Positions 9,192-18,175 of a DNA stretch of 64,000 bases are shown piece after piece. The stretch is from Thermoanaerobaculia bacterium (lineage in GTDB: Bacteria; Acidobacteriota; Thermoanaerobaculia; Multivoradales; JAGPDF01), in the NCBI GenBank assembly GCA_018057705.1, contig JAGPDF010000006.1, positions 50,358-114,357 on the forward strand. Direction: 5' to 3'. A model generated the notes under the pieces. That model searched no databases and was not told the origin of the DNA. It saw only the letters and a list, made by a program, of their open reading frames with translations. Each line of letters begins with the position of its first letter. Positions within the stretch are counted from its first letter, which is position 1. The position numbers were made by a program, and so were the translations under genes.

Positions 9192-9344
9192 ATGACCGAC
9201 CCGCTTTTCTGGCACCGATCGGAGTTCGGCTTCCCGCTCCCCTGCCCTACGCTATGGGTGGCCTTCTCGCGTCGCACCGACGATGTCTTTGTCTTCCGGC
9301 CGCACTGCGGCAAGGCCAGGGCCGCAGAGGGCGAGGGCAATTGA
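9192..9344 (+). CDS. Possible small protein, 50 aa, coupled to the EamA gene
   Basis: An ATG at 9192 opens a 50-codon frame that ends in TGA inside the sequence TTGA. The same TTG is the best start of the downstream transporter, giving the 4-base overlap common elsewhere in this window. The product is rich in aromatic residues (FWHRSEFGFPLP, LWVAFSRR, VFVFRPHCG) with two Cys and no membrane segment. I recognise no family. The overlap is the main argument for translation; it may be only a leader or chance. Confidence 0.35.
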   Translation: MTDPLFWHRSEFGFPLPCPTLWVAFSRRTDDVFVFRPHCGKARAAEGEGN

Positions 9345-10360
9345 TCGGCGGCCAGAACCGAACCTGGATCTATCTGACCACCGCGGTCGTTCTCTTCCTG
9401 ATCTGGAGCAATAGTTTCATCGCGGCCTCGTATCTGCTCGGCGGAGAGCGTCCGGCAGCGCAGTTCACCTGGGACGGGCTCTCGGCGGCGCGCTTCGCGC
9501 CGCTCGCTCCGATCTGCCTCTTCTACTGTTTCGTCTTTCGCCGGCGCCAGTGCCTCGAGCTGCTGCGCCGCTATCCGTTCCGGCTACCCATCGCCGGTTT
9601 GCTCGCGGTACCGGCCTACAACCTGGCGCTCTACTACGGCCAGCAGCACGGCATTCCGCCGCCGGTCGCCGCGCTCACCAGCGCTCTCACGCCGCTCTTC
9701 CTGCTGCTCTTCGCGGCGGCGACGCTCGGCGAGCGCTTCACCTTCCGCAAGGGCACGGCGTTCTTCATCGCGCTCGCGGGGCTCTTCACGATCGCCTTGT
9801 CGCGCGGCGGCTTCGCCGGCCTGCCGACCTTCGGACTGCTGCTCGCCATCACCGCGATCGCGCCGCTCTCCTGGTCGGTCTACACCATCCTCGGCAAGGC
9901 GGTCGTCGGCGCGAGCCTCGCCCACCGCTCCCGGACGACCGACGGCGTGACAGAGGTGCGCGAGAACGCCTCACCGCTCGACTGGACCTACCTCACGATC
10001 GGCATCGGCAGCCTGCCTCTCCTCGCCGCTCTCCCCTGGCACGGCGGTCGCGAGATGCTCGCCCTGCGTCCGGGCGGGTGGCTCGCGCTCTTCCACCTGA
10101 CCGTTCTGTCGGCGCTCGTCGGCTACGCCGTCTGGAGCTGGCTGCTGCGCCATCTGCCGGCCTCGACCGTCGCCTTTTTCATCTTCCTCAACCCACCGCT
10201 CACGATGTTCTCGAAGCTGGTTCTGGCAGGCGCCTTTCCGCAACTCTTCGTCTTCCAGTGGGTTCCGCTCGAGCTCGCGGGCAGCGCCCTCGCCCTCGGC
10301 GGTCTCGCGATTGCCATCTGGCCGGGGCGCCCGCCGCCCGCGGTTGCCGGGGCGGGCTAG
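9341..10360 (+). CDS. EamA/DMT-family membrane transporter
   Basis: The product is 339 residues with about ten transmembrane helices in two EamA-type halves: WIYLTTAVVLFLIWSNSFIA at the start, then ALTSALTPLFLLLFAA, and in the second half VAFFIFLNPPLTMF. Proteins of this superfamily export small metabolites such as amino acids or nucleotides; the substrate here is unknown. The TTG at 9341 was preferred over the ATG at 9254: it is preceded by the purine-rich GAGGGCGAGGG and its protein begins just before helix 1. The following decarboxylase starts 10 bases downstream, so the two may be co-transcribed. Confidence 0.88.
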   Translation: MIGGQNRTWIYLTTAVVLFLIWSNSFIAASYLLGGERPAAQFTWDGLSAARFAPLAPICLFYCFVFRRRQCLELLRRYPFRLPIAGLLAVPAYNLALYYGQQHGIPPPVAALTSALTPLFLLLFAAATLGERFTFRKGTAFFIALAGLFTIALSRGGFAGLPTFGLLLAITAIAPLSWSVYTILGKAVVGASLAHRSRTTDGVTEVRENASPLDWTYLTIGIGSLPLLAALPWHGGREMLALRPGGWLALFHLTVLSALVGYAVWSWLLRHLPASTVAFFIFLNPPLTMFSKLVLAGAFPQLFVFQWVPLELAGSALALGGLAIAIWPGRPPPAVAGAG

Positions 10361-10370
10361 AGTTGCCGGC

Positions 10371-11918
10371 ATGAGTCGCGATCCACGACAGCCGACCCCC
10401 GAAGCCGTCGCAGCCACCGGAGCCACCGGACCCGCTGCAGCGGCCGGCTCCGGCCTGGACCTCTCGAAGGAGCAGCTCCGCCAGCTCGGCGCGGCAGCCG
10501 TCGACTGGATGGCGCAGTACTACGACGGCTTGCGCGATCGGCCGCTCTATCCCAGTACCTCCTCCGCCGAACTGCGGGCGCGCCTCGCCGAACCGCTGCC
10601 GCAGGAGGGGCGACCGTTCGCGGAACTGCTCGCGCTGTGGGACGAGGTCATCGTCCCGGGCAGCCGCCAGAACGGGCATCCTCGCTTCTTCGGTTACATC
10701 TCGGCCCCGGGGACCGCGGTGGCTGCGGTCGCCGACCTTCTGGCCGCGACCCTGAACGCCAACTTGACGGCCTGGCGATCGGCGCCGGCGCCGGTCGAGA
10801 TCGAGCACTTGGCCGTCGCGTGGATCCAGGAGGCACTGGGCTGCGACCCCGGCGCCGGGGGACTCTTCACCAGCGGCGGCTCGCTCGCCAACTTCACCGC
10901 CCTTGCCGCCGCGCGCCATCGGCAAAGCCCCGGCGCCAACGACAGCGGCATGCGGGCCCAAGCCCGACAGCTCGTCGTCTACATCTCGTCGGAGGGGCAC
11001 CATGCAACCGACAAGGCTGCGGCGCTTCTCGGGATCGGCCGCGAGTTCGTCCGGCGCATCGCGGTCGACGCGGCGTTCCGCATGGACACCGGGGAGCTCG
11101 AGCGCCGCATCGTCGCCGATCGCGCCGCGGGGATGGAACCGTTCTGCGTCGTCGCGAGCGCGGGAACGGTCGTCACCGGAGCCGTCGACCCGCTCGAGTC
11201 GATCGCCGCGATCGCCCGTCGCCACGACCTCTGGATGCACGTCGACGCCTGCTACGGCGGCTTCGCGGCGCTCGCGCCATCGGTCCGCGAGCGCTTCGCC
11301 GGCCTCGCGCTCGCCGACTCGATCGCTCTCGATCCGCACAAGTGGCTCTACCTGCCGGCCGACTGCGGCTGCCTGATCTACCGCGAGCCCGCGAAGCTGG
11401 GCAGCGCCTTCGCGCTCGGCGCGGACTACACGCGCATCACGGCGACCGACTCCGAGGAGAGCTTCGCCTTCTGGGACTACGGGCCGGAGCTGACGCGCCC
11501 GTTCCGCGCCCTCAAGGTCTGGATGATCCTGGCGCACGCCGGCGCCCGTGCGATCGGCGATGCGATCGAGTCCAACCTCGACTGCGCGCGCTACCTGGCG
11601 GAGCTCGTCGAAGCGAGCGACGATTTCGAAATGCGGGCGCCCGTCGAGCTCTCGGTTTTCTGCTTCCGCCATCTCGGTCCCGCCGGAGCGCGCGCGCCGG
11701 AGCGATCCGAGGCGGCAGAGCTCCTGCTCGACGCCTGGAACGAGCGCCTCCTCGCGGCGCTGCAGCGCGGCGGCAGCTCCTACCTGTCGAACGCCTCGAT
11801 CGGCAGCCGCTTCGCCCTGCGCGGCTGCGTTCTCAACTACCGCACGACCCGTCGCGACATGGAGATCCTGCTCGAGGACCTCCGCCGGGAGGCGACCCGC
11901 CTCGGCGAGGGCGCATAG
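10371..11918 (+). CDS. Group II PLP-dependent amino acid decarboxylase
   Basis: A 515-residue enzyme of the aromatic-L-amino-acid/glutamate decarboxylase family. Visible features are DWMAQYYDGL near the N-terminus, HPRFFGYISAPG, GLFTSGGSLANF, HVDACYGG with the PLP-ring Asp, and ALDPHKWLY with the Schiff-base Lys324. The likely reaction is removal of CO2 from an amino acid, giving an amine. Whether the substrate is Trp, Tyr, Glu or another cannot be told. The first 30 residues are an Ala/Thr-rich low-complexity extension. The preceding EamA transporter might export the amine, which is only an inference from adjacency. Confidence 0.92.
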   Translation: MSRDPRQPTPEAVAATGATGPAAAAGSGLDLSKEQLRQLGAAAVDWMAQYYDGLRDRPLYPSTSSAELRARLAEPLPQEGRPFAELLALWDEVIVPGSRQNGHPRFFGYISAPGTAVAAVADLLAATLNANLTAWRSAPAPVEIEHLAVAWIQEALGCDPGAGGLFTSGGSLANFTALAAARHRQSPGANDSGMRAQARQLVVYISSEGHHATDKAAALLGIGREFVRRIAVDAAFRMDTGELERRIVADRAAGMEPFCVVASAGTVVTGAVDPLESIAAIARRHDLWMHVDACYGGFAALAPSVRERFAGLALADSIALDPHKWLYLPADCGCLIYREPAKLGSAFALGADYTRITATDSEESFAFWDYGPELTRPFRALKVWMILAHAGARAIGDAIESNLDCARYLAELVEASDDFEMRAPVELSVFCFRHLGPAGARAPERSEAAELLLDAWNERLLAALQRGGSSYLSNASIGSRFALRGCVLNYRTTRRDMEILLEDLRREATRLGEGA

Positions 11919-11952
11919 CCTGAGTCGGCCGCCCTCTCGATAGACTCCGACC

Positions 11953-12771
11953 ATGACGACTCTCCTCGCCGCGGTGTGCCAGATGCGCTCGACCTCGGAC
12001 CGGGAGGGGAATCTCCGCCAGGCCGAGGAGCTCATCCGTGCGGCGGCGGGGCGCGGGGCGACCTTCGTCGCTACGCCGGAGAACACCAACTATCTCGGGC
12101 CGCACGGCGAGAAGGTGCAATTGGCGGAGACGCTCGAGGGGGCGACCTGTTCCCTGTTCTCCGGCTTGGCTCGCGAGCTCTCTCTTCATCTTCTGCTGGG
12201 ATCGTTCAACGAGAAAAGCTCGGTAAAGGGACTCTGCTTCAACAGCAGTGTCTTGTTCGGACCGACCGGTGTGCGCCTGGCGGTGTATCGCAAGATTCAC
12301 TTGTTCGATGTCGATGTTCCGGACGGCGTGTCGTTTCGGGAGTCGGAAACGGTTGCGCCGGGAGCTGAGATCGTCGTTGCCGAGACTGGCTTGGGCGGAG
12401 TCGGCCTGTCGATCTGCTACGACCTGCGCTTCGGGGAGCTCTACCGGGCGCTCGTCGCCCGCGGCGCTGCCCTGCTCGCGATCCCGTCGGCGTTCACGGC
12501 GACGACCGGCAAGGCACACTGGGAGATCCTGGTGCGCGCGCGGGCGGTCGAGTCGCAGGCGTTCGTCGTCGCGCCCGGGCAACAGGGAGCCCACGACGAC
12601 GGCGGCCTGCGCGAAAGCCACGGCCACTCGCTGATCGTCGACCCGTGGGGTCGGATCCTCGCCGAAGCCCCGGACGGCGTCGGCATCGCGGTGGCCGCGC
12701 TCGACCTCGCCGAGGTCCAGCGCGTCCGAGCGGCGATTCCGATCGCCGCCCATCGCCGCCTGCCCGGCTAG
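11953..12771 (+). CDS. Carbon-nitrogen hydrolase (nitrilase superfamily, Nit2-like)
   Basis: The 272-residue protein has the full nitrilase triad in order: Glu43 in TPENTNYLG, Lys114 in YRKIHLFDV and Cys155 in SICYDLRFGELY. DVPDGVSFRE and the C-terminal ESHGHSLIVDPWG fit the Nit1/Nit2 branch (deaminated glutathione amidase or omega-amidase). It would hydrolyse an amide, perhaps as metabolite repair. It follows the decarboxylase after 34 bases in the same direction. Confidence 0.9.
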   Translation: MTTLLAAVCQMRSTSDREGNLRQAEELIRAAAGRGATFVATPENTNYLGPHGEKVQLAETLEGATCSLFSGLARELSLHLLLGSFNEKSSVKGLCFNSSVLFGPTGVRLAVYRKIHLFDVDVPDGVSFRESETVAPGAEIVVAETGLGGVGLSICYDLRFGELYRALVARGAALLAIPSAFTATTGKAHWEILVRARAVESQAFVVAPGQQGAHDDGGLRESHGHSLIVDPWGRILAEAPDGVGIAVAALDLAEVQRVRAAIPIAAHRRLPG

Positions 12772-12844
12772 GCCGGAGTCCGGCTCCAGGCGGCCGCCCC
12801 TTCGGGCAGCGAGCGGGGCGCCAACTACATGGCAGAATCCGCCG

Positions 12845-15784
12845 GTGAATCGGCGATCGGCCAGCTGGCTCCGATGGCTCCGCTGGCCCCGCTGGCTCGG
12901 CACCGTCTGCGCCGCGTGGTTCCTGGTCTCCCCTCTGCGGGCGCTGGACCCGGATCGCGCGATCACGCAGTACGTGCAGAACGTCTGGAGGGCGCCGGGC
13001 GCGCTGCCGCACGACAACATCACGGCGATCCTCCAGACCCGCGACGGCTACCTCTGGGTCGGCACGGTCGATGGCCTGGCGCGCTTCGACGGCGTGCGCT
13101 CGGTCGTCTTCGACAGGTCGAACACGCCGGCGATCGCCAACAACTGGATCCGGGCGCTACTCGAAGATCGGGCCGGGCGCCTCTGGATCGGCACGCTGGG
13201 CGGCGGGCTGGCCTGCCTCGAGGGCGGGAGGTTCACCCACTTCGGCGCCGACGAAGGCATCTCCGGCGAGATCGTCGCTGCCCTGTATTCGGATCGCACC
13301 GGACGCCTCTGGGCCGGGAGCAGCGACGGTCTGTTCCTGTTCAGCGCCGGCCGCTTCGTTCGCGCGCCGGGCTCCGAGGCCCTCGTGACGCGCGGCGTCC
13401 GCGCCCTGGTCGAAGACAGTGACGGGACGCTCTGGGTGGGCACCGACAGCGGTCTCTTCCGCTTCGTCGAAGGCACGGCCCGCCCGCTGCCGGACGAATT
13501 GGGTCTGTCGAGCGACGCGATCCTCGCGCTGGCGAACGACAGCTCCGGGCTCTGGATCGGCACCTCGGGCGGCGGCCTGAAACATCTGGCGGCGGGAACC
13601 GTCACCACCTACGCCGCAAGGGAGGGTCTGCCGCACCACCGCGTCTGGTCGCTCGCCTTCGACCGCGCCGGCAATCTCTGGATCGGCACGGACGGCGGCG
13701 GCCTCGCGCGCCTGCGCGACGGCGCCCTCGAGACCTTCGACTCGCGCACCGGACTCTCCAACGATTTCGTCTGGGCCATCCACGAAGACCGCGAGGGGAG
13801 CCTCTGGGTGGGGACCAACGGCGGCGGACTCAACCGACTCAAGAACGGCGCCGTGCGGACCCTGACCACGCGCGAGGGCCTGCCGGGCGATTTCGTCTGG
13901 TCGGTGATGCGCGACCGGGCCGGCAGCCTCTGGGTCGGCACCGAGGATGCCGGCGTGGCGCGTATCCGGACGGACGGGATCACCCGCTTCGGCGCGGCCG
14001 AAGGATTCGTGGGCGCCGCGCGCGCCCTGCTCGAGCGCGCCGACGGCTCGCTCTGGATCGCGGGCGACCGCGGCCTGTTCGTTCTCAACGGCGAACGGTT
14101 CCGGCCCATGCCCCTCGCCGGACACGAGGACGACATCCTGCAGGCGCTGGCCGAGGACAGCGGCGGGACGCTGTGGATCGGCACCGTCAGCGACGGACTG
14201 CTGGCGCTCGCCGACGGGAGCTTGCGCTCCCTCAACGCCGCCGACAGCCTGGCGAACGAATCGGTCACGGCGCTCCTGCCGGCCTCCGACCGGACGCTCT
14301 GGGTCGGGACCATCGGCGGCCTCCGTCGGCGGGAGCTCGACGGCCGCTGGACCTCGCTCACCACCCGCGACGGTCTGCCCGCCAACTACGTGACCGCGCT
14401 CTTCGAGGGCCGCAAGGGAGAGATCTGGGCGGCGACGCGCGGCGGGCTGGCACGCATCCGGGACGGCCGGGTCGCGAGTCTCACCGCCGCCCAGGGACTT
14501 TTCGATGACGCACTCATGTCTGCGGTGCCGGGCGACGACGGGTGGATCTGGATGGGCAGCAACCGCGGACTTTTCGCCTCGCCTCTGGCCGAGATCGAGG
14601 AGCTGTTCGCGGGCCGCCGTAGCCGCGTTTCGTCGCGCTCGTACGGGCTCGAAGACGGGCTGCGGACCGTCGAGGTGAACCACTCCGGCGCCTCGCGTCA
14701 CAAGGACCCGGACGGCCGGCTCTGGTTCGCCACGCGGGTCGGAGTCGCCACGATCGCCCCGGGAGAGGAGCAGCGGAATCCGTTGCCGCCGCCGGTGCTG
14801 ATCGAAGAGGTCGTGGCCGACGGCCGGACCCTGCCGCAGCCAAGCCCCTGGCGCCTGCCGGCGGGCACCCGGCGGCTCGATTTCCACTACACCGCGCTCA
14901 GTTTCGCTTCGGTGCCCGGGACCGTTCTCCAACACCGCCTCGAGGGGTTCGACCCGGATTGGGTGGCTGCGAAGCCGGATCGGACGATCTCGTACACCAG
15001 CCTCCCCCACGGCCGCTACCGCTTCCGGGTGATCGCGGCGAACAGCGACGGCGTCTGGAACCGCGAGGGGGCGTCGGTCGAGTTCGAGATCGAGCCCCGC
15101 TTCCACGAGACGATCTGGTTTCGCGCCGGCGGCGTTCTCGTCTTCGCCTTCCTCGGGCCGCTCTTCTACTATGCCCGGGTGCGCACCCTGCGGCGCCGGC
15201 AGACCGATCTCGAACGCCTCGTCGCCGAACGCACGGCCGAGGTCGGGGCGGCCAATGCGCGGCTCGAACAACTGGTGCGCGAAGACAGCCTCACCGGTGT
15301 CGCCAATCGGCGCATGCTCGACGAGACGCTCGACGAGGAATGGCGACGCGCTTCTCGCCAGCGTTCGCCGCTCGCCATGCTGCTCGTCGACGTCGATCTG
15401 TTCAAGGACTTCAACGACCGCGCGGGCCACCCCGCCGGCGACGCCTGCCTCCGGGCGGTTGCGACCTCGGTCGCCGAGACCTGCCGGCGCGCCGGCGAGT
15501 TCGTGGCACGCTACGGCGGCGAGGAGTTCGCGGTGCTGCTTCCCGGCGCCTCGGTGGCCGACGCCCGCGCCACCGCTGAAAAAGTGCGGCTCGGCGTCGA
15601 GGCGTTGGGGATCCTTCATCCCGCTGCGCCCCGGACGGGCGTGGTGACCGTGAGCATCGGCGTCGCCTGGGCGGCTCCCGGCTCGAGAAGAACGGCGGCC
15701 GGTCTGCTGCACGCCGCCGATCAGGCGCTCTACCTCGCCAAGCAGAACGGCCGCAACCGGGTCGAAAGCGCCGAGCTCGACTAG
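12845..15784 (+). CDS. Two-component-type propeller sensor fused to GGDEF
   Basis: A 979-residue membrane sensor starting at GTG. After a Trp-rich signal segment come 14 LW(V/I)GT-type blades (residues about 50-610), the number expected for two seven-bladed propellers. A Y_Y_Y domain follows (about 650-750), then one transmembrane helix (about 758-778), a short coiled coil (DLERLVAERTAEV) and a GGDEF domain with GGEEF at 891-895. This is the periplasmic half of Bacteroidetes hybrid two-component sensors with the kinase replaced by a diguanylate cyclase. The RxxD inhibitory site is altered to RAGE, so product inhibition may be lost. The ligand is unknown; the hybrid relatives sense glycans. 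Confidence 0.93.
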   Translation: MNRRSASWLRWLRWPRWLGTVCAAWFLVSPLRALDPDRAITQYVQNVWRAPGALPHDNITAILQTRDGYLWVGTVDGLARFDGVRSVVFDRSNTPAIANNWIRALLEDRAGRLWIGTLGGGLACLEGGRFTHFGADEGISGEIVAALYSDRTGRLWAGSSDGLFLFSAGRFVRAPGSEALVTRGVRALVEDSDGTLWVGTDSGLFRFVEGTARPLPDELGLSSDAILALANDSSGLWIGTSGGGLKHLAAGTVTTYAAREGLPHHRVWSLAFDRAGNLWIGTDGGGLARLRDGALETFDSRTGLSNDFVWAIHEDREGSLWVGTNGGGLNRLKNGAVRTLTTREGLPGDFVWSVMRDRAGSLWVGTEDAGVARIRTDGITRFGAAEGFVGAARALLERADGSLWIAGDRGLFVLNGERFRPMPLAGHEDDILQALAEDSGGTLWIGTVSDGLLALADGSLRSLNAADSLANESVTALLPASDRTLWVGTIGGLRRRELDGRWTSLTTRDGLPANYVTALFEGRKGEIWAATRGGLARIRDGRVASLTAAQGLFDDALMSAVPGDDGWIWMGSNRGLFASPLAEIEELFAGRRSRVSSRSYGLEDGLRTVEVNHSGASRHKDPDGRLWFATRVGVATIAPGEEQRNPLPPPVLIEEVVADGRTLPQPSPWRLPAGTRRLDFHYTALSFASVPGTVLQHRLEGFDPDWVAAKPDRTISYTSLPHGRYRFRVIAANSDGVWNREGASVEFEIEPRFHETIWFRAGGVLVFAFLGPLFYYARVRTLRRRQTDLERLVAERTAEVGAANARLEQLVREDSLTGVANRRMLDETLDEEWRRASRQRSPLAMLLVDVDLFKDFNDRAGHPAGDACLRAVATSVAETCRRAGEFVARYGGEEFAVLLPGASVADARATAEKVRLGVEALGILHPAAPRTGVVTVSIGVAWAAPGSRRTAAGLLHAADQALYLAKQNGRNRVESAELD

Positions 15785-15993
15785 GAGCCTGCCCGCGCCG
15801 CCCGGGCCGGGATTCCGGTCGCCGTCCGGCTGGGCCGGGCCCGCCGGGGGGCGGTGCGGCGCGACCGGCGAGATGTGGCATCATCCACTCTCCAACATCG
15901 CTTGTCCGATTGTCGATCACCTGTCTGCCGGCGGAACTCGCCGCCGGAGGGCATGGCCTCGAATCGCTGCAGGACTCAACAGAGGAGGGTGGA

Positions 15994-18015
15994 ATGAGCG
16001 AGTCGTACGAGAAGCCGCGCCGTGGAGTGCTTTGGGCAGCCGCCTGCACGACGGTCCTCACCGTCGCCGCCGGCACGATCACCGCCGCGCTCGACGTGAA
16101 ACCGCCATCGCCTTTCGCGGCGAGCGGAGCCGGAACGGGCGCCGGTTCCGGAGCGTCGAAAGCGCCGCTCGGCACTCCGGACTTCATCCTCGACGACGGC
16201 ACTGCCGAGAATGGCATCGGCCTGACCAACGGCGGGCAGTTCCTCTGGTTCAACCGTTTCACCCCAGCTCCGGCCGACCTGCCCTTCGATCTCGACGAGG
16301 TCCAGGTGCTCTTCAACTCGGGGACGGGAACCGGCGTCGGTGACGCCGTGGATATCTACATCTACACCGACGCGGACGGCAACCCGGCCAACGGCGCCAC
16401 CTTCGTCGGCTCCGAGACCGGCCTGACCGTTCAGGCTCTCGACAGCTTTTCGACCTACGCCCTGTCGCCCACGATCCCCATCACCGTCGCCGGCGACCTG
16501 CTCGTCATGGTCGTCAACCGCGGCTCGATCGCGATCGGGGACTTCCCCGCGGCGCTCGACGAGACGGTCTCGCAGGGCCGCTCCTGGGTCGGCTTCGACG
16601 CCGCCCCCCCTGCCGATCCACCGGTCCTGCCTACGACCACGATGGGGACTATCGACAGCTTCGGACTCCCCGGAAACTGGATGATCCGCGCCAACGGCGC
16701 GCCCTCGGGCCCGTCGCTCTTCCTCGGCTCGGTCGGCTCGGCTGACCTGTGCAGCAATCCGCCGACCAACGTCAACGGCGTCTGGGAGCCCGGCGAGATC
16801 GTCGATCTCACGGTCACCCTCACCGCCGGCGGCTTCTCCGGCATGACCGGCATCAGCGGCACGCTCACCAGCGCGACGCCCGGCGTCACGGTTCTCGCCG
16901 GAGCCTCGACCTGGCCGGATATCGCCGCCAACGGTTCTGCCCCGGGCAACACACCGTTCCAGATCCAGATCTCCTCGACGATCCCGTGCCTCACCGCTGT
17001 CGATCTCGATCTGGTCGTGACCGCCAACGAGGGCGGCCCCTTCAACCTGACCTACGCCAACCAGATCGGGCTGGAGACCCAGGCGCCGGACGTGCCGATC
17101 GCGATCTCCGACAACGCGACCAACACCTCCGATCTGGTGATCTCCGAGAACGTCGTGATCTCGGATCTCGACATCCGGGTCGCGGCGACGCACAGCTGGG
17201 TCGGCGACCTGACCTTCACGCTCACCAGCCCGGCAGCGACAGTGGTCACCCTGCTCGACCGTCCGGGCGTCCCGGTTACCAGCACGGTCGGTTGCGCCGA
17301 CAACGATCTGAACGTGACGTTCGACGACGAGACGGTCTTCGATCTCGAGAGCCACTGCGCCGCGACGACGCCCTGGTTCAGCGGTTCCGGTTCGCCGACC
17401 CAGCCCCTGTCCGCCTTCGACGGCCAGTCGACCGCCGGGACCTGGACCCTTTCCGTTGCAGACGGCGCCGCCGGTGACACCGGTTCGGTCGATGACTGGG
17501 AGCTGATCGTCACGCCGGCGATCGGCCTGCAGTGCAACGTCTGCCTGAATGCCGGCCCCGCCGGCGGCGATCTCTCGATCCTGAAGACCGGCATTGCTTC
17601 GCCGCCCGGCACCGTCGTCTACACCATCTCGGTCGCCAACGCCGGCCCCGGCGCCGTCACCGGCATCGTGGTCACGGACACGCTCCCCGCCGAGGTCGCC
17701 TACGTCTCCGACGACTGCGGCGGCACGAACACGCCGCCATGGAGCTGGAACGTCGGGACGCTCAACTCGGGCGCTTCGGCGACCTGCATCCTCACGACCA
17801 GCGTCGTCACGCCGGGCGCGATCCTGAATACCGCCACCGTGACGGCGGACAACGACACGACCCAGGGCAACAACTCGTCCTCCGCGACGGTGATCGGCGA
17901 GCCGCCGGTCCCCATCGCGGAAGTTCCGACCCTCGGCACCGTGGGTCTCGCGGCGCTCCTGGTTCTCCTCGCCACGGCCGCGATGGTCCTGCTGCGCCGG
18001 CGCTCCCGCGCCTGA
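15994..18015 (+). CDS. Surface protein with P-domain, DUF11 repeat and IPTL-CTERM-like tail
   Basis: A 673-residue exported protein starting at ATG 15994 after a strong AGGAGGG site. Order: signal segment (VLWAAACTTVLTVAAG), beta-rich N-terminal half, proprotein-convertase P-domain (about 369-508; SDLDIRVAATHSWVGDL, AGTWTLSVADG), a DUF11 repeat (about 525-635; VVYTISVANAGPGAVTG), then VPTLGTVGLAALLVLLA plus RRRSRA at the end. That tail matches the IPTL-CTERM layout: PTL signature, one helix, basic end. Such tails are believed to be processed by a rhombosortase-type protease. No protease domain is present in the protein itself. Four cysteines suggest disulfides. Confidence 0.88.
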   Translation: MSESYEKPRRGVLWAAACTTVLTVAAGTITAALDVKPPSPFAASGAGTGAGSGASKAPLGTPDFILDDGTAENGIGLTNGGQFLWFNRFTPAPADLPFDLDEVQVLFNSGTGTGVGDAVDIYIYTDADGNPANGATFVGSETGLTVQALDSFSTYALSPTIPITVAGDLLVMVVNRGSIAIGDFPAALDETVSQGRSWVGFDAAPPADPPVLPTTTMGTIDSFGLPGNWMIRANGAPSGPSLFLGSVGSADLCSNPPTNVNGVWEPGEIVDLTVTLTAGGFSGMTGISGTLTSATPGVTVLAGASTWPDIAANGSAPGNTPFQIQISSTIPCLTAVDLDLVVTANEGGPFNLTYANQIGLETQAPDVPIAISDNATNTSDLVISENVVISDLDIRVAATHSWVGDLTFTLTSPAATVVTLLDRPGVPVTSTVGCADNDLNVTFDDETVFDLESHCAATTPWFSGSGSPTQPLSAFDGQSTAGTWTLSVADGAAGDTGSVDDWELIVTPAIGLQCNVCLNAGPAGGDLSILKTGIASPPGTVVYTISVANAGPGAVTGIVVTDTLPAEVAYVSDDCGGTNTPPWSWNVGTLNSGASATCILTTSVVTPGAILNTATVTADNDTTQGNNSSSATVIGEPPVPIAEVPTLGTVGLAALLVLLATAAMVLLRRRSRA

Positions 18016-18079
18016 AGCCGCCTCGACCCTGGAGCTCCGATCCCTCGCGGGAGAGGAGCTCCGGGGTGCACTCTCTCCG

Positions 18080-18115
18080 CCCCTCTACCCGGCAGCCCTG
18101 CGGGAGAGGGGTTTT
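18080..18115 (+). terminator. Intrinsic terminator after the P-domain/DUF11 gene
   Basis: CCCCTCT (18080-18086) and CCCG (18088-18091) pair with CGGG (18101-18104) and AGAGGGG (18105-18111), giving an 11-pair stem with one bulged A and a 9-base loop. TTTT and TCTCTT follow. A second hairpin with GGAGCTC/GAGCTCC arms lies just upstream at about 18031-18062. Confidence 0.8.
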
Positions 18116-18175
18116 CTCTTCCGGGCTCCCGGCGGGCGAAGCCGGCGGGGCCGGCGGGGCCGTCGGGTAGTGGCC

